NCBI GenBank assembly: GCA_018827375.1 | Contig: JAHJYW010000005.1 | Span: 1 to 64,000, forward strand | DNA from: Alphaproteobacteria bacterium | Lineage (GTDB): Bacteria; Pseudomonadota; Alphaproteobacteria; Caulobacterales; Hyphomonadaceae | DNA: 64,000 bases | Direction of reading: 5' to 3' | Shown: positions 37,765 through 47,380 of the stretch, in pieces | Position numbering within the stretch: the stretch's first letter is position 1 | How the letters are laid out: every line of letters begins with the position of its first letter | Made by a program: the position numbers and the translations under genes | Notes under the pieces: generated by a model | Database searches by the model: none | The model's input: the letters and a program-made list of their open reading frames with translations, nothing else | Told to the model about the DNA's origin: nothing

Positions 37765-37937
37765 GATGATTTGGCTCCCCTTTGATTTTGGCGCCAAGAT
37801 AGCTGCCAGCGCTGCCAAAGCAACAAGGAACCCAGCGGAAGCGTCGGTATGCAGCAGAACGCCAAACCCACGTGGAACATCACACACTGCGGGGCATTTC
37901 GTTCACTGACCCCCAACACGAAACCAAGGAGTTCCCC

Positions 37938-38378
37938 ATGAAACGTCATGCAACAGCCATCTGGAAAGGCGCCCTCAAGGACGGCACCGGCACAATCGAT
38001 ACGCAAAGCGGCGCGCTGAAGGACCACGGCTATTCCTTCAAGGCACGGTTTGAGGACGAGAGCGGCAAGTCCGGCACCAATCCGGAAGAATTGCTCGCCG
38101 CCGCCCATGCTGGCTGCTTCGCGATGCAACTCTCTGCCATGCTCGCCGACAACGGCACGCCCGCCGACAAACTGGACGCCAAGGCTGTCGTCACGGTCGA
38201 GCCAAAAGATGGCGGTGGCTTCAAGATCACCAGCAGCGCGCTCACGCTGGTGGGCAAGGTCCCTGGCACAAATGAAGCAGACTTCCTCGCAACCGCCACC
38301 AAAGCCAAGGAATCGTGCCCCTTGTCCGTTGCTCTCGGCGCGATAGACATCACCCTCGACGCCAAGCTGGAAGCCTGA
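37938..38378 (+). CDS. osmC: OsmC family peroxide reductase
   Basis: A 146-residue OsmC-type thiol peroxidase. Catalytic Cys 60 in LLAAAHAGCFAMQ with the preceding Glu pair (NPEELLAA) and second Cys 127 in ESCPLSVAL are both present. N-terminal KRHATAIWKGALKDGTGTI is typical. It should reduce organic hydroperoxides. ATG 37938 has AAGGAG 7 bases upstream. Divergent from the beta-lactamase-like gene; map follows after 74 bases. Confidence 0.93.
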   Translation: MKRHATAIWKGALKDGTGTIDTQSGALKDHGYSFKARFEDESGKSGTNPEELLAAAHAGCFAMQLSAMLADNGTPADKLDAKAVVTVEPKDGGGFKITSSALTLVGKVPGTNEADFLATATKAKESCPLSVALGAIDITLDAKLEA

Positions 38379-38452
38379 TTTCACAGGGCCCGGGGTAGAA
38401 ATTTCCCTTAATCACTGCCACATTACGCCGCTGAGACCGGAAAGCATCTTTC

Positions 38453-39274
38453 ATGAACGACACAACCGCCCTTCTTCCCATGCGCACTGGCGAAATCCGT
38501 ATCCATGATGCGGAGGGCTTTGAAGGCATGCGCAAGGCCGGGCGGCTCGTCGCCGAGTGCCTGGATATGCTGGTGGGCGAGGTGAAACCTGGTGTAACGA
38601 CACAGTATCTGGACGATTTGGTGCGCGACTTTGTGCTCGATCATGGCGCCCAGTCCGCAACGATCGGCTACCGCGGGTATCGCCACGCCTCATGCATCTC
38701 GCTGAACCACGTGATTTGCCATGGCATTCCAGGAGCCAAACCGCTCAAGGAAGGTGATATCGCCAATATTGATGTCACCTGCATCGTCGATGGCTGGCAT
38801 GGCGACCATTCGCGCATGTATGGCGTCGGCGAAGTGAAGCGGAAGGCCGAGCGCCTGATGGATGTCACGTATGAAGCCATGATGGCGGGCATCAATGCCG
38901 TCAAACCCGGTGCCCGTTTTGGCGACATTGGCGGCGCAATTTCCGAGATTGCACGTCTGAACCGCCTGTCTGTCGTCGAAGATTTCTGTGGCCACGGCGT
39001 CGGTCGGCTTTTCCATGACGAACCCAATGTCGTGCACTCTTCCGACTATGGCACGGGCCCGGAACTGCGCCCCGGAATGTTCTTCACCATTGAACCTATG
39101 CTCAACATTGGCCGCAAGGATGCCGCCATTCTTCCCGACGGCTGGACCGCCGTGACGCGCGACCGGCAGCTCTCAGCCCAGTTCGAACATTCGATCGGGG
39201 TAACAGAAACCGGCTTTGAGATTTTTACGAAGTCACCCAAAGGCTTCGATACGCCTCACACGGTGAAGCCATAG
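38453..39274 (+). CDS. map: Methionine aminopeptidase, type I
   Basis: A 273-residue MetAP that removes the initiator Met. The five metal ligands lie in the expected blocks: IANIDVTCIVDGWHGDHSR (two Asp), CGHGVGRLFHDEPNVVH (His), FTIEPML (Glu) and AQFEHSIGVTE (Glu). Also GYRGYRHASCISLNHVICHG near the substrate pocket. There is no N-terminal zinc-finger extension. radC, now broken, follows 4 bases after the stop, an arrangement (map-radC) found in many alphaproteobacteria. Confidence 0.96.
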   Translation: MNDTTALLPMRTGEIRIHDAEGFEGMRKAGRLVAECLDMLVGEVKPGVTTQYLDDLVRDFVLDHGAQSATIGYRGYRHASCISLNHVICHGIPGAKPLKEGDIANIDVTCIVDGWHGDHSRMYGVGEVKRKAERLMDVTYEAMMAGINAVKPGARFGDIGGAISEIARLNRLSVVEDFCGHGVGRLFHDEPNVVHSSDYGTGPELRPGMFFTIEPMLNIGRKDAAILPDGWTAVTRDRQLSAQFEHSIGVTETGFEIFTKSPKGFDTPHTVKP

Positions 39275-39277
39275 GTC

Positions 39278-39983
39278 ATGCCGGGGGGCGCAAACGATCA
39301 ACCGGATGCGAAGCCCCATTGGTAAGGCCATCGCGAGCGATTGCGTGGCAAGCTACTCAAACGCGGAGCCGCTGCGCTAGCAGACTATGAGGTGCTTGAA
39401 GTTATCCTCATGGCCTTCATTCCCCGCCGTGACGTCAAACCGATCTCCAAGGCCCTTATGGCGCGCTTCGGCAGCCTCTCCGGCATACTTGCTGCGCCAG
39501 GCATTGATCTGGTCAAGATTGAGGGCATCGGTGAGACGGTCGCCGCTTACATCAAGGCCATCGCAGAGCTTCAGTCGCGTGCCTCCCGAGAGGAGATTCG
39601 TAAGCGCCCGGCCATTTCGTCCTGGAGCGCCTTGATCAATTATGTCCGCACCGAGTTGCAGCACGAGAAACGCGAACAGTTCCGCGTCCTCTTCCTTGAT
39701 CGCAAGAACCAGCTGATCGCCGACGAAATCATGGGGCACGGAACGGTCGACCATGCCCCGGTCTACCCCCCGCGAGATCGCCCGCAGGGCCCTCGAATTG
39801 CAAGCCTCAAGCCTAATCCTGGTCCATAATCATCCCTCCGGCGACACCACGCCGTCCCGCGCAGACATCGATATGACACGCGAAATCATTGATGTACTCG
39901 ACCCGTTCGACATCACGGTCCACGATCATCTCTTTGCGGGGACCCGCGGCGTCAAGAGCTTCCGTTCATCCGGCCTGATCTGA
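39278..39983 (+). pseudogene. radC: Broken radC: in-frame stop and frameshift
   Basis: RadC/MPN-domain protein with two lesions. From ATG 39278 the frame reads MPGGANDQPDAKPHW and then hits TAA at 39323-39325, directly followed in the same frame by GHRERLRGKLL, the conserved RadC start. The frame then stays open to about 39766, where a run of six C (39766-39771) shifts it by +1; the catalytic part continues in the next frame with [25 protein letters not shown] (JAMM motif) to the stop at 39983. All domains of a ~230-residue RadC are still readable. Two independent lesions favour a real, recent pseudogene over one sequencing error. RadC is dispensable in most bacteria. Confidence 0.85.
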
Positions 39984-40091
39984 ACCTGACCTCGCGATAA
40001 TGCTTGCAGATGACCGGCAGGCCGTTACCGTGCGGACAACAAACATGCGCCGTCAGATGCGCGGGACTTATTACAGGGAGGCTGACAGCGC

Positions 40092-41591
40092 ATGAGCGAC
40101 ACAACCGTAGGAAATTCCGTGCCGAATGGGCAGGTGACCGGTTTCGGCACCAAGGGCTACCGCTCATATGTCCTGATCGCTCTGATGCTGATCTACACCC
40201 TGAATTTCATCGACCGGACGCTTATTTCCGTCGTTGCCCAGCCCATCATCAACACATTCAGCCTGAATGACACACAATGGGGCCTGCTGTCGGGTCCGCC
40301 ATTCGCCCTTTTCTATGCGCTCATGGGCATTCCGATCGCGATGTGGGCTGACCGGAGCAACCGGGTCATGGTCATAGCGCTCTGTGTCATCGTCTGGTCG
40401 ATCATGACCGCGCTTTGCGGCATGGCGACGGCCTTTGTCTGGTTGCTCCTCTTCCGGGTCGGCGTGGCAATCGGCGAGGCCGGTTGCACGCCGCCAGCCA
40501 ACTCAATCATCACCGATTATTATCCTCCGAAAAGCCGCGCCAACGCGATCGGTATCTACTCGATGGGCGTCACGCTGGGCGGCGTTCTGGCGCAACTCTT
40601 CGGCGGTTCGATTGCTTCGATTCAGGGCGCAGATTTCGGCGCTTGGATCGATTCGATTGGCCTCGGCTTTCTGTTCTCACACATGGACTGGACGACCGTC
40701 GAAGGCTGGCGCATCGCTTTCGTCGTTATCGGCGCGCCCGGTGCGATCATCGCCGTCTTCCTATGGCTGACCATCAAAGAGCCACCGCGCGGCTATTCCG
40801 ACCCGCCAGACGCTGACCCGACACGCAAGGCCCCGTTCTTTGAGGCCTTCCAGGAATTCGGCGTCAAGCCGACCTTCTGGTGGCTCGCCATAGGCGCTGC
40901 TCTGGTTGCCTTTGTCGGCTACGGCCTGATCAGCTTTCAAGCCCCGTTCCTGCAAAGGGTGCATGGCATCGGCGTGCGCGAAGCCGCCATCATGTATGGC
41001 GCGCCACTCGCCGCCTTTGCCGCGTTCGGCACCTTCATGGGTGGCCTGCTCTCCGAAAAATTGAGCGGCCGCTTTCCTGCGGTGGTGGCCTGGCTGCCGG
41101 CAGTAGGCCTGCTTATCGCCGTACCCGCCTATATCGCGGCCTTCTTCAGCCCGACCTTGCTCATGGCATTCATCCTCTGGGCCATCGCTGCCGTTGGTCA
41201 CTACGCCTATCTGGGCGCGCAGTATTCGGTCGGTACCGGCATTGTCAGCCCTCGCTCCCGCGCAACGACGATTGCCGTCCTGCTGCTCATCATCAGCCTC
41301 ATCGGCAATGGCATCGGTCCTCTCTTCGTCGGCGCCATGAGTGACTTCTTCATGGCCCGCGAAATTGGCCTCTCGGGCTATGGCGACCTCGCGGCGGCCT
41401 TTGATCCCAAGATGTGCGGCGCACAGATCCTTGAACTCGGCGAGGCCGGTCCTGCACTCTGCGCTGCCTATGGCAACGGTCTGCGCCAGTCGATGGCAGC
41501 CACCGTACTCGTCTTCATCCTCGCGGCAGGCTGTTACTACATGGCCAGCCGAACTTATGTCCGCGACCGCTACAATCCGGATGGCCTTTAA
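40092..41591 (+). CDS. MFS transporter (spinster-type), first of a tandem pair
   Basis: A 499-residue twelve-helix major facilitator. MFS motif A region WADRSNRVMVIA after helix 2; FRVGVAIGEAGCTPPANSII in helices 4-5 and KEPPRGYSDPP in the central loop are the signature of the Spinster-like MFS group common in Caulobacterales and sphingomonads. A ~50-residue insert near GADFGAWIDSIGLGFLFSHM follows helix 6. The substrate is unknown. It lies 57 bases upstream of a close paralogue sharing GFGT.xYR.YVL, NFIDR, VGEAGCTPPA and KEPPRGYSDPP, so the two arose by duplication. Confidence 0.88.
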   Translation: MSDTTVGNSVPNGQVTGFGTKGYRSYVLIALMLIYTLNFIDRTLISVVAQPIINTFSLNDTQWGLLSGPPFALFYALMGIPIAMWADRSNRVMVIALCVIVWSIMTALCGMATAFVWLLLFRVGVAIGEAGCTPPANSIITDYYPPKSRANAIGIYSMGVTLGGVLAQLFGGSIASIQGADFGAWIDSIGLGFLFSHMDWTTVEGWRIAFVVIGAPGAIIAVFLWLTIKEPPRGYSDPPDADPTRKAPFFEAFQEFGVKPTFWWLAIGAALVAFVGYGLISFQAPFLQRVHGIGVREAAIMYGAPLAAFAAFGTFMGGLLSEKLSGRFPAVVAWLPAVGLLIAVPAYIAAFFSPTLLMAFILWAIAAVGHYAYLGAQYSVGTGIVSPRSRATTIAVLLLIISLIGNGIGPLFVGAMSDFFMAREIGLSGYGDLAAAFDPKMCGAQILELGEAGPALCAAYGNGLRQSMAATVLVFILAAGCYYMASRTYVRDRYNPDGL

Positions 41592-41647
41592 AACCGGGTG
41601 CCCCCCGTTAAAATTATCTGACCTGACCTGACTGACTGGAGACGCCA

Positions 41648-43126
41648 ATGACCGACGCCGCCACAGCCCGCCCGGGCCACGAAACCGGGTTCGGCACACG
41701 AACTTATCGTACGTACGTGCTTACTTCGCTTTTGATTGTATACATCTTCAACTTCATCGACCGGTCGATCTTCGCGATCCTGACCGAGCCAATCAAGACC
41801 AGCCTGCTGCTTGAAGACTGGCACATGGGGCTGCTCGGCGGTCTTGCATTCGCCATGTTCTACACGACTCTTGGCATACCAATTGCGCGCGTCGCAGAAC
41901 GCAAGAGCAGGATGATGATTATCATCGCTTCGCTGACGGTGTGGAGCCTGATGACCGTGCTCTGCGGGTTTGCGACGAGCTTCCTGACGCTTTTCATCTT
42001 CCGCCTTCTTGTAGGTGTCGGTGAGGCGGGCTGTACGCCCCCGGCCCAGTCCGTGATTGCAGACTATTTCAAGCCCACAAGCCGCGCGACTGCCGCTTCG
42101 ATCTATGCGCTCGGCGTCCCACTCGGCGGCATGCTGGCGGGCCTCTCGGCCGGACCGATCAACGACTACATCACGGGTCACAATGTCAACGCGCTGTTTG
42201 GGAGTTGGGGCTGGACTTGGGCACAGAACCTGATTGCCTGGGAAAACGTGGAAGGCTGGAGAATTGCGTTCGTTGCGGTCGGCCTTCCCGGCGTGATCTT
42301 CGCGGTCATCATTGGCCTGACAGTCAAGGAACCGCCGCGTGGCTATAGCGATCCGCCAAACGCAAACAGCAAGAGCGCACCAGATGGCTTCGTGGTTGCG
42401 CTGAAGGGCCTGATGCGCAAACCGACCTATGTGCATGTCGTCACCGGCGCCGCGATCGCCTCTTTCGCAGGCTATGGCATCGCCGCTTTCTCAACCTCGT
42501 TTCTTTTGCGCACACACAACCTGACGCTGACCGAAGCGGCGCTGATCTTCTCGCTCGTGCTTGGCCTGATGGCGGCCGTCGGCGTGTTTCTATCCGGCTA
42601 CCTCGCGGACAAGCTTTCGAAGCGATATCCGACGGCGCTTTCCTGGATGCCGGCACTCGGCATGGGCCTCTCGGTGCCACTCTACTGGATGGGTTATCTT
42701 AGCCCAACGGTCGCCATGATGATCCCGCCCCTCATGCTGGCAGCCATGCTTCATTACTTCTACCTCGGCCCGATGTATGCCGTCTCTGCAGGTGTCGTGG
42801 ACAGCCGCACACGCGCAACAGCCGTTGCGATCACGCTGTTCGCCGTCAACCTGATCGGCATTGGGCTCGGCCCCACGCTCGCCGGCGTGCTTTCTTCGGT
42901 CCTCAAATCCATGATGCTTTCGAACGCCGATCTCGGCCTGTCGATCGAAGCATGCAAAGTTGTCGCTGACCTCAGCGCTGATCAAGCCGCCGCCTGCATC
43001 AGTGCCAATGCGCGTGGCTTGCAGTGGACGATCGTGATCTTCGCGACTCTGTATGGCTGGGCGGCAATCCACTATCTGCTCGCGGGCAAAACGCTGCACC
43101 GTGACATGCTCTCGAAAACTGCGTAA
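41648..43126 (+). CDS. MFS transporter (spinster-type), second of a tandem pair
   Basis: A 492-residue paralogue of the preceding gene with the same helix plan and shared signatures (VGEAGCTPPAQSVIADYF, VKEPPRGYSDPPNAN). It keeps the extra segment between the N- and C-terminal halves of the transporter core (GHNVNALFGSWGWTW). Motif A is AERKSRMMIIIA. The start ATG 41648 has GGAG upstream. thrB begins 11 bases after its stop, so a common transcript MFS-MFS-thrB is likely; whether the carriers move amino-acid-related solutes is only a guess. Confidence 0.88.
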   Translation: MTDAATARPGHETGFGTRTYRTYVLTSLLIVYIFNFIDRSIFAILTEPIKTSLLLEDWHMGLLGGLAFAMFYTTLGIPIARVAERKSRMMIIIASLTVWSLMTVLCGFATSFLTLFIFRLLVGVGEAGCTPPAQSVIADYFKPTSRATAASIYALGVPLGGMLAGLSAGPINDYITGHNVNALFGSWGWTWAQNLIAWENVEGWRIAFVAVGLPGVIFAVIIGLTVKEPPRGYSDPPNANSKSAPDGFVVALKGLMRKPTYVHVVTGAAIASFAGYGIAAFSTSFLLRTHNLTLTEAALIFSLVLGLMAAVGVFLSGYLADKLSKRYPTALSWMPALGMGLSVPLYWMGYLSPTVAMMIPPLMLAAMLHYFYLGPMYAVSAGVVDSRTRATAVAITLFAVNLIGIGLGPTLAGVLSSVLKSMMLSNADLGLSIEACKVVADLSADQAAACISANARGLQWTIVIFATLYGWAAIHYLLAGKTLHRDMLSKTA

Positions 43127-43136
43127 ACCGCCGCCG

Positions 43137-44123
43137 ATGGCGGTTTACACACAAGTATCTGACGAGGCGTTGGCGGAATTCCTTTCCGCCTACGACCTCG
43201 GTTCGGCTCTTTCCTTCAAAGGCATTGCCGAGGGCGTCGAGAATTCGAATTATTATCTCGAAACCTCGAAGGGGCGGTTCATCCTGACCCTGTTCGAGAA
43301 ACGGGTGAACGCGGACGATCTGCCCTATTTCATCGGGCTCAAGCGACACCTGGCGGCCAATGGTTATCCCTGCCCGGAACCGATCATGGGCAAGGATGGG
43401 AAGGCCTTGCGCCAACTCGAAGGCCGTCACGCCGTCATCATCTCTTTTCTTGAAGGCCTGTCTCCACGGCGGCCGAACGTCGCGCAGTGCCGGGCGCTGG
43501 GCGAAGGTCTTGGGCGTATGCATCTCGCGCTCGCTGACTTCAGCATGACGCGCCCGAACGCACTTGGTCCCGCCTCCTGGCCACGTCTCTGGGAGGGCCG
43601 CCAGGCAAGCGCTGACACCCTGCTAAAGGGCCTCGGTGGTCGGATTGCTTCAGACCTCGCTGCCATCGCTGAAGCTGATCCGGATAGCCTGCCCCTGCCC
43701 CGCGGCACGATCCATGCTGACCTGTTCCCGGATAATGCCTTCTTCCTGGGCGATGATTTCTCCGGCGCCATAGACTTCTATTTCGCCTGCACGGATGCCT
43801 TGGCCTACGATCTGGCCGTATGTCTCAATGCCTGGGCGTTCGAAGATGGCGCAGCAGGAGAAGCTGCTGGCCTGCAGTTCAATTTCTCGAAGGGCGCCAG
43901 CCTGATCGCCGGTTATGAAAGCGTTCGACCGCTTGAGCCTGCGGAGCGCGACGCGCTGCCTATCCTTGCGCGCGGCGCCGCCTTGCGCTTCTTCCTGACG
44001 CGCCTCGTCGACTGGACCGACACGCCGGCAGGTGCCCTCGTAAAGCCCAAGAATCCCCTCGAATATGCCGGACGCCTGTCATTCCATCGCAAGGTGACCA
44101 GTGCCGCCGGATATGGCGGCTGA
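43137..44123 (+). CDS. thrB: Homoserine kinase (choline-kinase-like fold, ThrB2 type)
   Basis: A 328-residue homoserine kinase of the aminoglycoside-phosphotransferase-like type used by alphaproteobacteria, phosphorylating L-homoserine in threonine synthesis. It begins MAVYTQVSDEALAEFLSAYDLG. EGVENSNYYLETSKGRFILTLFE, catalytic loop LPRGTIHADLFPDNAFF, and AIDFYFACTDALAYDLAVCLNAW are the family blocks. ATG 43137 is preferred because the family begins exactly here; a longer reading overlaps the MFS gene. thrC and hom are not nearby. Confidence 0.94.
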   Translation: MAVYTQVSDEALAEFLSAYDLGSALSFKGIAEGVENSNYYLETSKGRFILTLFEKRVNADDLPYFIGLKRHLAANGYPCPEPIMGKDGKALRQLEGRHAVIISFLEGLSPRRPNVAQCRALGEGLGRMHLALADFSMTRPNALGPASWPRLWEGRQASADTLLKGLGGRIASDLAAIAEADPDSLPLPRGTIHADLFPDNAFFLGDDFSGAIDFYFACTDALAYDLAVCLNAWAFEDGAAGEAAGLQFNFSKGASLIAGYESVRPLEPAERDALPILARGAALRFFLTRLVDWTDTPAGALVKPKNPLEYAGRLSFHRKVTSAAGYGG

Positions 44124-44145
44124 GCTTCGCCAAGGGAGGGGCGCC

Positions 44146-44712
44146 ATGACGAACCAAACCGCCACGCCCGCCAGTCTCTCCCCACCCTCCTATGCGGACG
44201 CCTCGCTGCACGCGCATATCAGGCGCGTGAAACTCGGCCTGTTTCTCAGCTCCCTCGCTGCCTGTCTGGGCGTTTCGGTCATTGGCGGGCTCATGCTGGG
44301 GTTCGCGCACATGCTGTTCGGCCTGTTTGGTATCAACGGCACGCAGCCCTTTCAAAGCACGCTCATGAGCGGCGTCCTCACGGGACTTCAGCTGGCGGCG
44401 CTCAATTTCGTCCTGTTCATCGTAACGGTTCCGGTCGCATGGCTCGCGCTTGGCCTGTCGATAGGCCGGATGCCGCACCGCCGGATCGCTGCCCGCAAAC
44501 CTTATATCCGTTGGGCCGCCATATGGGGGGCAATCCTGGTCGGCGGAACGACCTTTATCTTCGGCCTCATCGAGAGCATCCCGACAGCCTTTGGCGCGCT
44601 TGTCGCTGGTGCAGGTGTCGGCGCGCTCGCTGGTGTCGGCTGCGGCTTACTGTTCTATGCCATTGTGCGGCCAGACGAGCAGCTACGTGATGTCGACATC
44701 AGCGTGTTCTGA
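44146..44712 (+). CDS. Four-helix membrane protein, unknown function
   Basis: A 188-residue protein with four long hydrophobic helices (about 27-60, 70-98, 118-140 and 145-172), glycine-rich at the end (ALVAGAGVGALAGVGCGLL). No family recognised. ATG 44146 has GGGAGGGG close upstream, which settles the start against an in-frame ATG within thrB. It lies between thrB and rnhA on the same strand, likely in the same operon. Confidence 0.65.
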   Translation: MTNQTATPASLSPPSYADASLHAHIRRVKLGLFLSSLAACLGVSVIGGLMLGFAHMLFGLFGINGTQPFQSTLMSGVLTGLQLAALNFVLFIVTVPVAWLALGLSIGRMPHRRIAARKPYIRWAAIWGAILVGGTTFIFGLIESIPTAFGALVAGAGVGALAGVGCGLLFYAIVRPDEQLRDVDISVF

Positions 44713-44755
44713 AGCAGGCTTGACGGCTCTCGCGAAGCCCATCACCTGACACGTC

Positions 44756-45196
44756 ATGACTGACTTGATCGAAATCTGGACGGATGGCGCCTGTAGCGGC
44801 AATCCCGGCCCCGGCGGCTGGGGCGCCCTGCTCATTGCCGGCGGCAATCGCAAGGAATTGTTCGGCGGCGAAAAGCTGACGACCAATAACCGCATGGAAA
44901 TGATGGCCGCCATCGAAGCGCTGAATGCGCTGAAGCAACCGTCGAAAGTCACGCTGCACGTGGACTCAACCTATGTGAAAGACGGCCTAACCAAGTGGAT
45001 CAAGGGCTGGAAACGCAATGGCTGGAAAACGGCCTCCAAACAGCCCGTGAAGAACCAGGACCTGTGGCAGGCGCTCGACGAAGCTTGCCAGCGCCACGAC
45101 ATCACCTGGAAATGGGTCAAAGGCCACGATGGCGACCCGGGCAATGAACGCGCCGACGAACTGGCCCGAATGGGCACCGCTCAAGCACGCGGCTAG
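44756..45196 (+). CDS. rnhA: Ribonuclease HI
   Basis: A 146-residue RNase HI, which cuts RNA in RNA-DNA hybrids. The DEDD residues are present in [42 protein letters not shown] and NERADELAR; the basic handle region [13 protein letters not shown] is also conserved. Normal length. The thrB-(x)-rnhA order recurs in alphaproteobacteria. The stop overlaps the convergent selU stop by 4 bases. Confidence 0.97.
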   Translation: MTDLIEIWTDGACSGNPGPGGWGALLIAGGNRKELFGGEKLTTNNRMEMMAAIEALNALKQPSKVTLHVDSTYVKDGLTKWIKGWKRNGWKTASKQPVKNQDLWQALDEACQRHDITWKWVKGHDGDPGNERADELARMGTAQARG

Positions 45197-46254
45197 GCTC
45201 TGGCGCGTATGGCCTCTGCGGCCGCCGCTATGTCTGCCGGTGAGAGCGCATCCAGCGCCACGATCTGCACAGGCGTGTCCTCGCGTCGCTTCCGGCTGCG
45301 CGCATAGAGCGGGTCATAGTGTTCCAGCATCAAGACTTCCGCCAGCTTGCGATGATTGCCTGCATCGGCAAGCGCCTGCCAGTCCGCGATGGTTTCCTTC
45401 GAATGCAGCGGTTTCAGCAGGTCCAGTGACCGGGCAACGCTATCGCTGTCACTGACAGCATCGCCATAGGCCGACACGAGGAAGGCGCTTCGGGCGGCAG
45501 CCGGCACATGAATTTCGACACGCGGCGCCGCCAGCATGCTGTGCCAGAGGCGACGCGGCACCCGGCGGAGGCCCACACGGGCCGATTCCGCCTCGACGTA
45601 GATGGGCCGCGACAGGTCGAACTGGCGCAACTGGTCCCAGATCACGGTCTCGAACAGGCGTTGGGCTGGCTGGGGCAAATCATCAAACCCGCCAAAGGCA
45701 GAGCCGCGATGATTGGCGATCCCCTCAAGATCAATGACCTGCCCGCCCTGCTGCGCAATCTCGGTCAGGATCGCCGTCTTCCCGCTGCCGGTTGGGCCAT
45801 CGACGAGGATAATGGGCAGTGGCGTCTCATCCAGCTCTAGCCCGCCAACGACCTCCCGCCGCCAGGTCTTGTAGCCGCCCTTTACAAGGCCGACGGGCCA
45901 GCCCACTGAAGAGAGGATCGTCGCCATGGCGTTCGAGCGCATGCCTCCCCGCCAGCAATAGACCAGCGGGCGCCAGCCGCGCGGCATATCGGCCAGCGCC
46001 TTATCAAGGTGCTGCGCGATGTTCCGCGCCACGATGGCGCCGCCGATACGATTGGCGCGAAACGGGCTTTCCTGCTTGTAGATCGTGCCAACCACGGCGC
46101 GCTCGTCATTCGACAATACAGGCAGGCTGATAGCCGCCGGCAAATGGTCGTCGGCAAACTCGGCGGGCGAGCGCACATCGATGATGGCATCGAAGCGTGA
46201 CAGGGATTCGGGGCCAAGGTCGGTGACGGTTTCAAGGTAGGGCATCACTGTCAC
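45193..46254 (-). CDS. selU: tRNA 2-selenouridine synthase
   Basis: A 353-residue SelU/MnmH. The N-terminal rhodanese domain has the active Cys 100 in [14 protein letters not shown], then a P-loop domain GPTGSGKT (153-160). It exchanges the 2-thio group of wobble uridines in some tRNAs for selenium through a geranylated intermediate, using selenophosphate from SelD, encoded divergently 71 bases away. The start is GTG 46254 or ATG 46245; neither has a strong Shine-Dalgarno. The selU-selD pairing without selenocysteine genes beside it suggests that selenium serves tRNA modification here. Confidence 0.92.
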   Translation of the reverse strand: MTVMPYLETVTDLGPESLSRFDAIIDVRSPAEFADDHLPAAISLPVLSNDERAVVGTIYKQESPFRANRIGGAIVARNIAQHLDKALADMPRGWRPLVYCWRGGMRSNAMATILSSVGWPVGLVKGGYKTWRREVVGGLELDETPLPIILVDGPTGSGKTAILTEIAQQGGQVIDLEGIANHRGSAFGGFDDLPQPAQRLFETVIWDQLRQFDLSRPIYVEAESARVGLRRVPRRLWHSMLAAPRVEIHVPAAARSAFLVSAYGDAVSDSDSVARSLDLLKPLHSKETIADWQALADAGNHRKLAEVLMLEHYDPLYARSRKRREDTPVQIVALDALSPADIAAAAEAIRARA

Positions 46255-46325
46255 GCTTAGCAGGTTTTCATTGCCTCGCCAGAGGCCCGCGCGCTAAGCC
46301 CCATGGGACAGACAAGGACCCGCCA

Positions 46326-47378
46326 ATGCCCGACACGCTGACAGAACCGCTCCTGACCTCACTCGCCCATGGCGGCGGATGCGGCTGCAAGCTGGCACCG
46401 AACGTGCTGGCGGATATCCTCAGCGAAATGCCGCTGGCGCTTGGCAGTTCAGACCTGATCGTCGATGCGGCCACAAGCGACGATGCAGCGGTCTACCGCG
46501 TAAACGAGACAACGGCCCTGGTGGCGACAACGGATTTCTTCACACCCATCGTTGATGACCCACACACGTTCGGGCGGATTGCGGCGACCAATGCCCTGTC
46601 GGACGTCTTCGCCATGGGCGCCCGGCCGATCTTCTCGCTGGCCATTGTCGGCATGCCCATCGGCAAGATCTCGAACGAAACCATACGGGCGATCCTCGCA
46701 GGCGGTCAATCTGTTGCAGAGACAGCAGGCGCCCCGATTGCGGGCGGGCACTCGATTGATGCGGCTGAGCCGATCTACGGCCTGGTTGCGCTGGGTCTCG
46801 TCCATCCCGACAAGTTGCTGCTGAACTCCGGCGCAAGGGCCGGTGACGTGCTTATCCTCGGTAAGCCACTTGGTGTTGGGATATACAGCGCGGCGCTCAA
46901 ACGCGGCATCATCAAAGACGCTGATTATGCCGAGATGATCGCCTCCACCACGCGGCTCAACACACCAGGCACGGATCTCGCGGGCATGGCGGGCGTTCAT
47001 GCTGCAACAGATGTTACAGGTTTCGGACTGCTTGGGCATCTTTCGGAAATGTGTCGCGGCGCCGGGCTGACGGGCCTGATCGAGATCGACCGGGTGCCTG
47101 TGTTCGATGGCGCGCGGCGGCTGGCAGAAGCGGGCGTAAAGACAGGCGCTTCAGGCCGCAATTGGGACTCCGTGCGGGATTCCGTGACCGTTCAGCGACC
47201 ATTGAGCGACCCCGAGCTGGATGTTCTATGCGATCCACAGACCAGTGGCGGCCTCCTCGTTTCCTGCTCTCCCGAGGCAGCCGAAAGCGTGCTCGCCACA
47301 TTCGAAAGGCACGGCCACACAGGCGCGACAATTATTGGCCGCATGGAAGCAGGAAACGCTGGCGTACGCGTCATCTGA
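46326..47378 (+). CDS. selD: Selenide, water dikinase (selenophosphate synthetase)
   Basis: A 350-residue SelD making selenophosphate from selenide and ATP. The glycine-rich mobile segment HGGGCGCKL has Cys 19 and Lys 22, matching the catalytic Cys/Lys pair; the position is Cys, not selenocysteine. Other blocks: TTDFFTPIVDDP, NALSDVFAMGARP, AGGHSIDAAEPIYGL and CDPQTSGGLL. ATG 46326 is the only sensible start. It diverges from selU and converges on the patatin lipoprotein gene. Confidence 0.95.
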   Translation: MPDTLTEPLLTSLAHGGGCGCKLAPNVLADILSEMPLALGSSDLIVDAATSDDAAVYRVNETTALVATTDFFTPIVDDPHTFGRIAATNALSDVFAMGARPIFSLAIVGMPIGKISNETIRAILAGGQSVAETAGAPIAGGHSIDAAEPIYGLVALGLVHPDKLLLNSGARAGDVLILGKPLGVGIYSAALKRGIIKDADYAEMIASTTRLNTPGTDLAGMAGVHAATDVTGFGLLGHLSEMCRGAGLTGLIEIDRVPVFDGARRLAEAGVKTGASGRNWDSVRDSVTVQRPLSDPELDVLCDPQTSGGLLVSCSPEAAESVLATFERHGHTGATIIGRMEAGNAGVRVI

Positions 47379-47380
47379 GC

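Noticed and set aside
40761-41699. Minus-strand ORF of 312 codons opposite the first MFS gene
   Set aside because: Antisense shadow of membrane helices; composition is Arg/Glu/Gly-rich without domains.
46326-47378. SelD as a possible selenoprotein
   Set aside because: The catalytic position is encoded by an ordinary Cys codon in HGGGCGCKL; there is no in-frame TGA.
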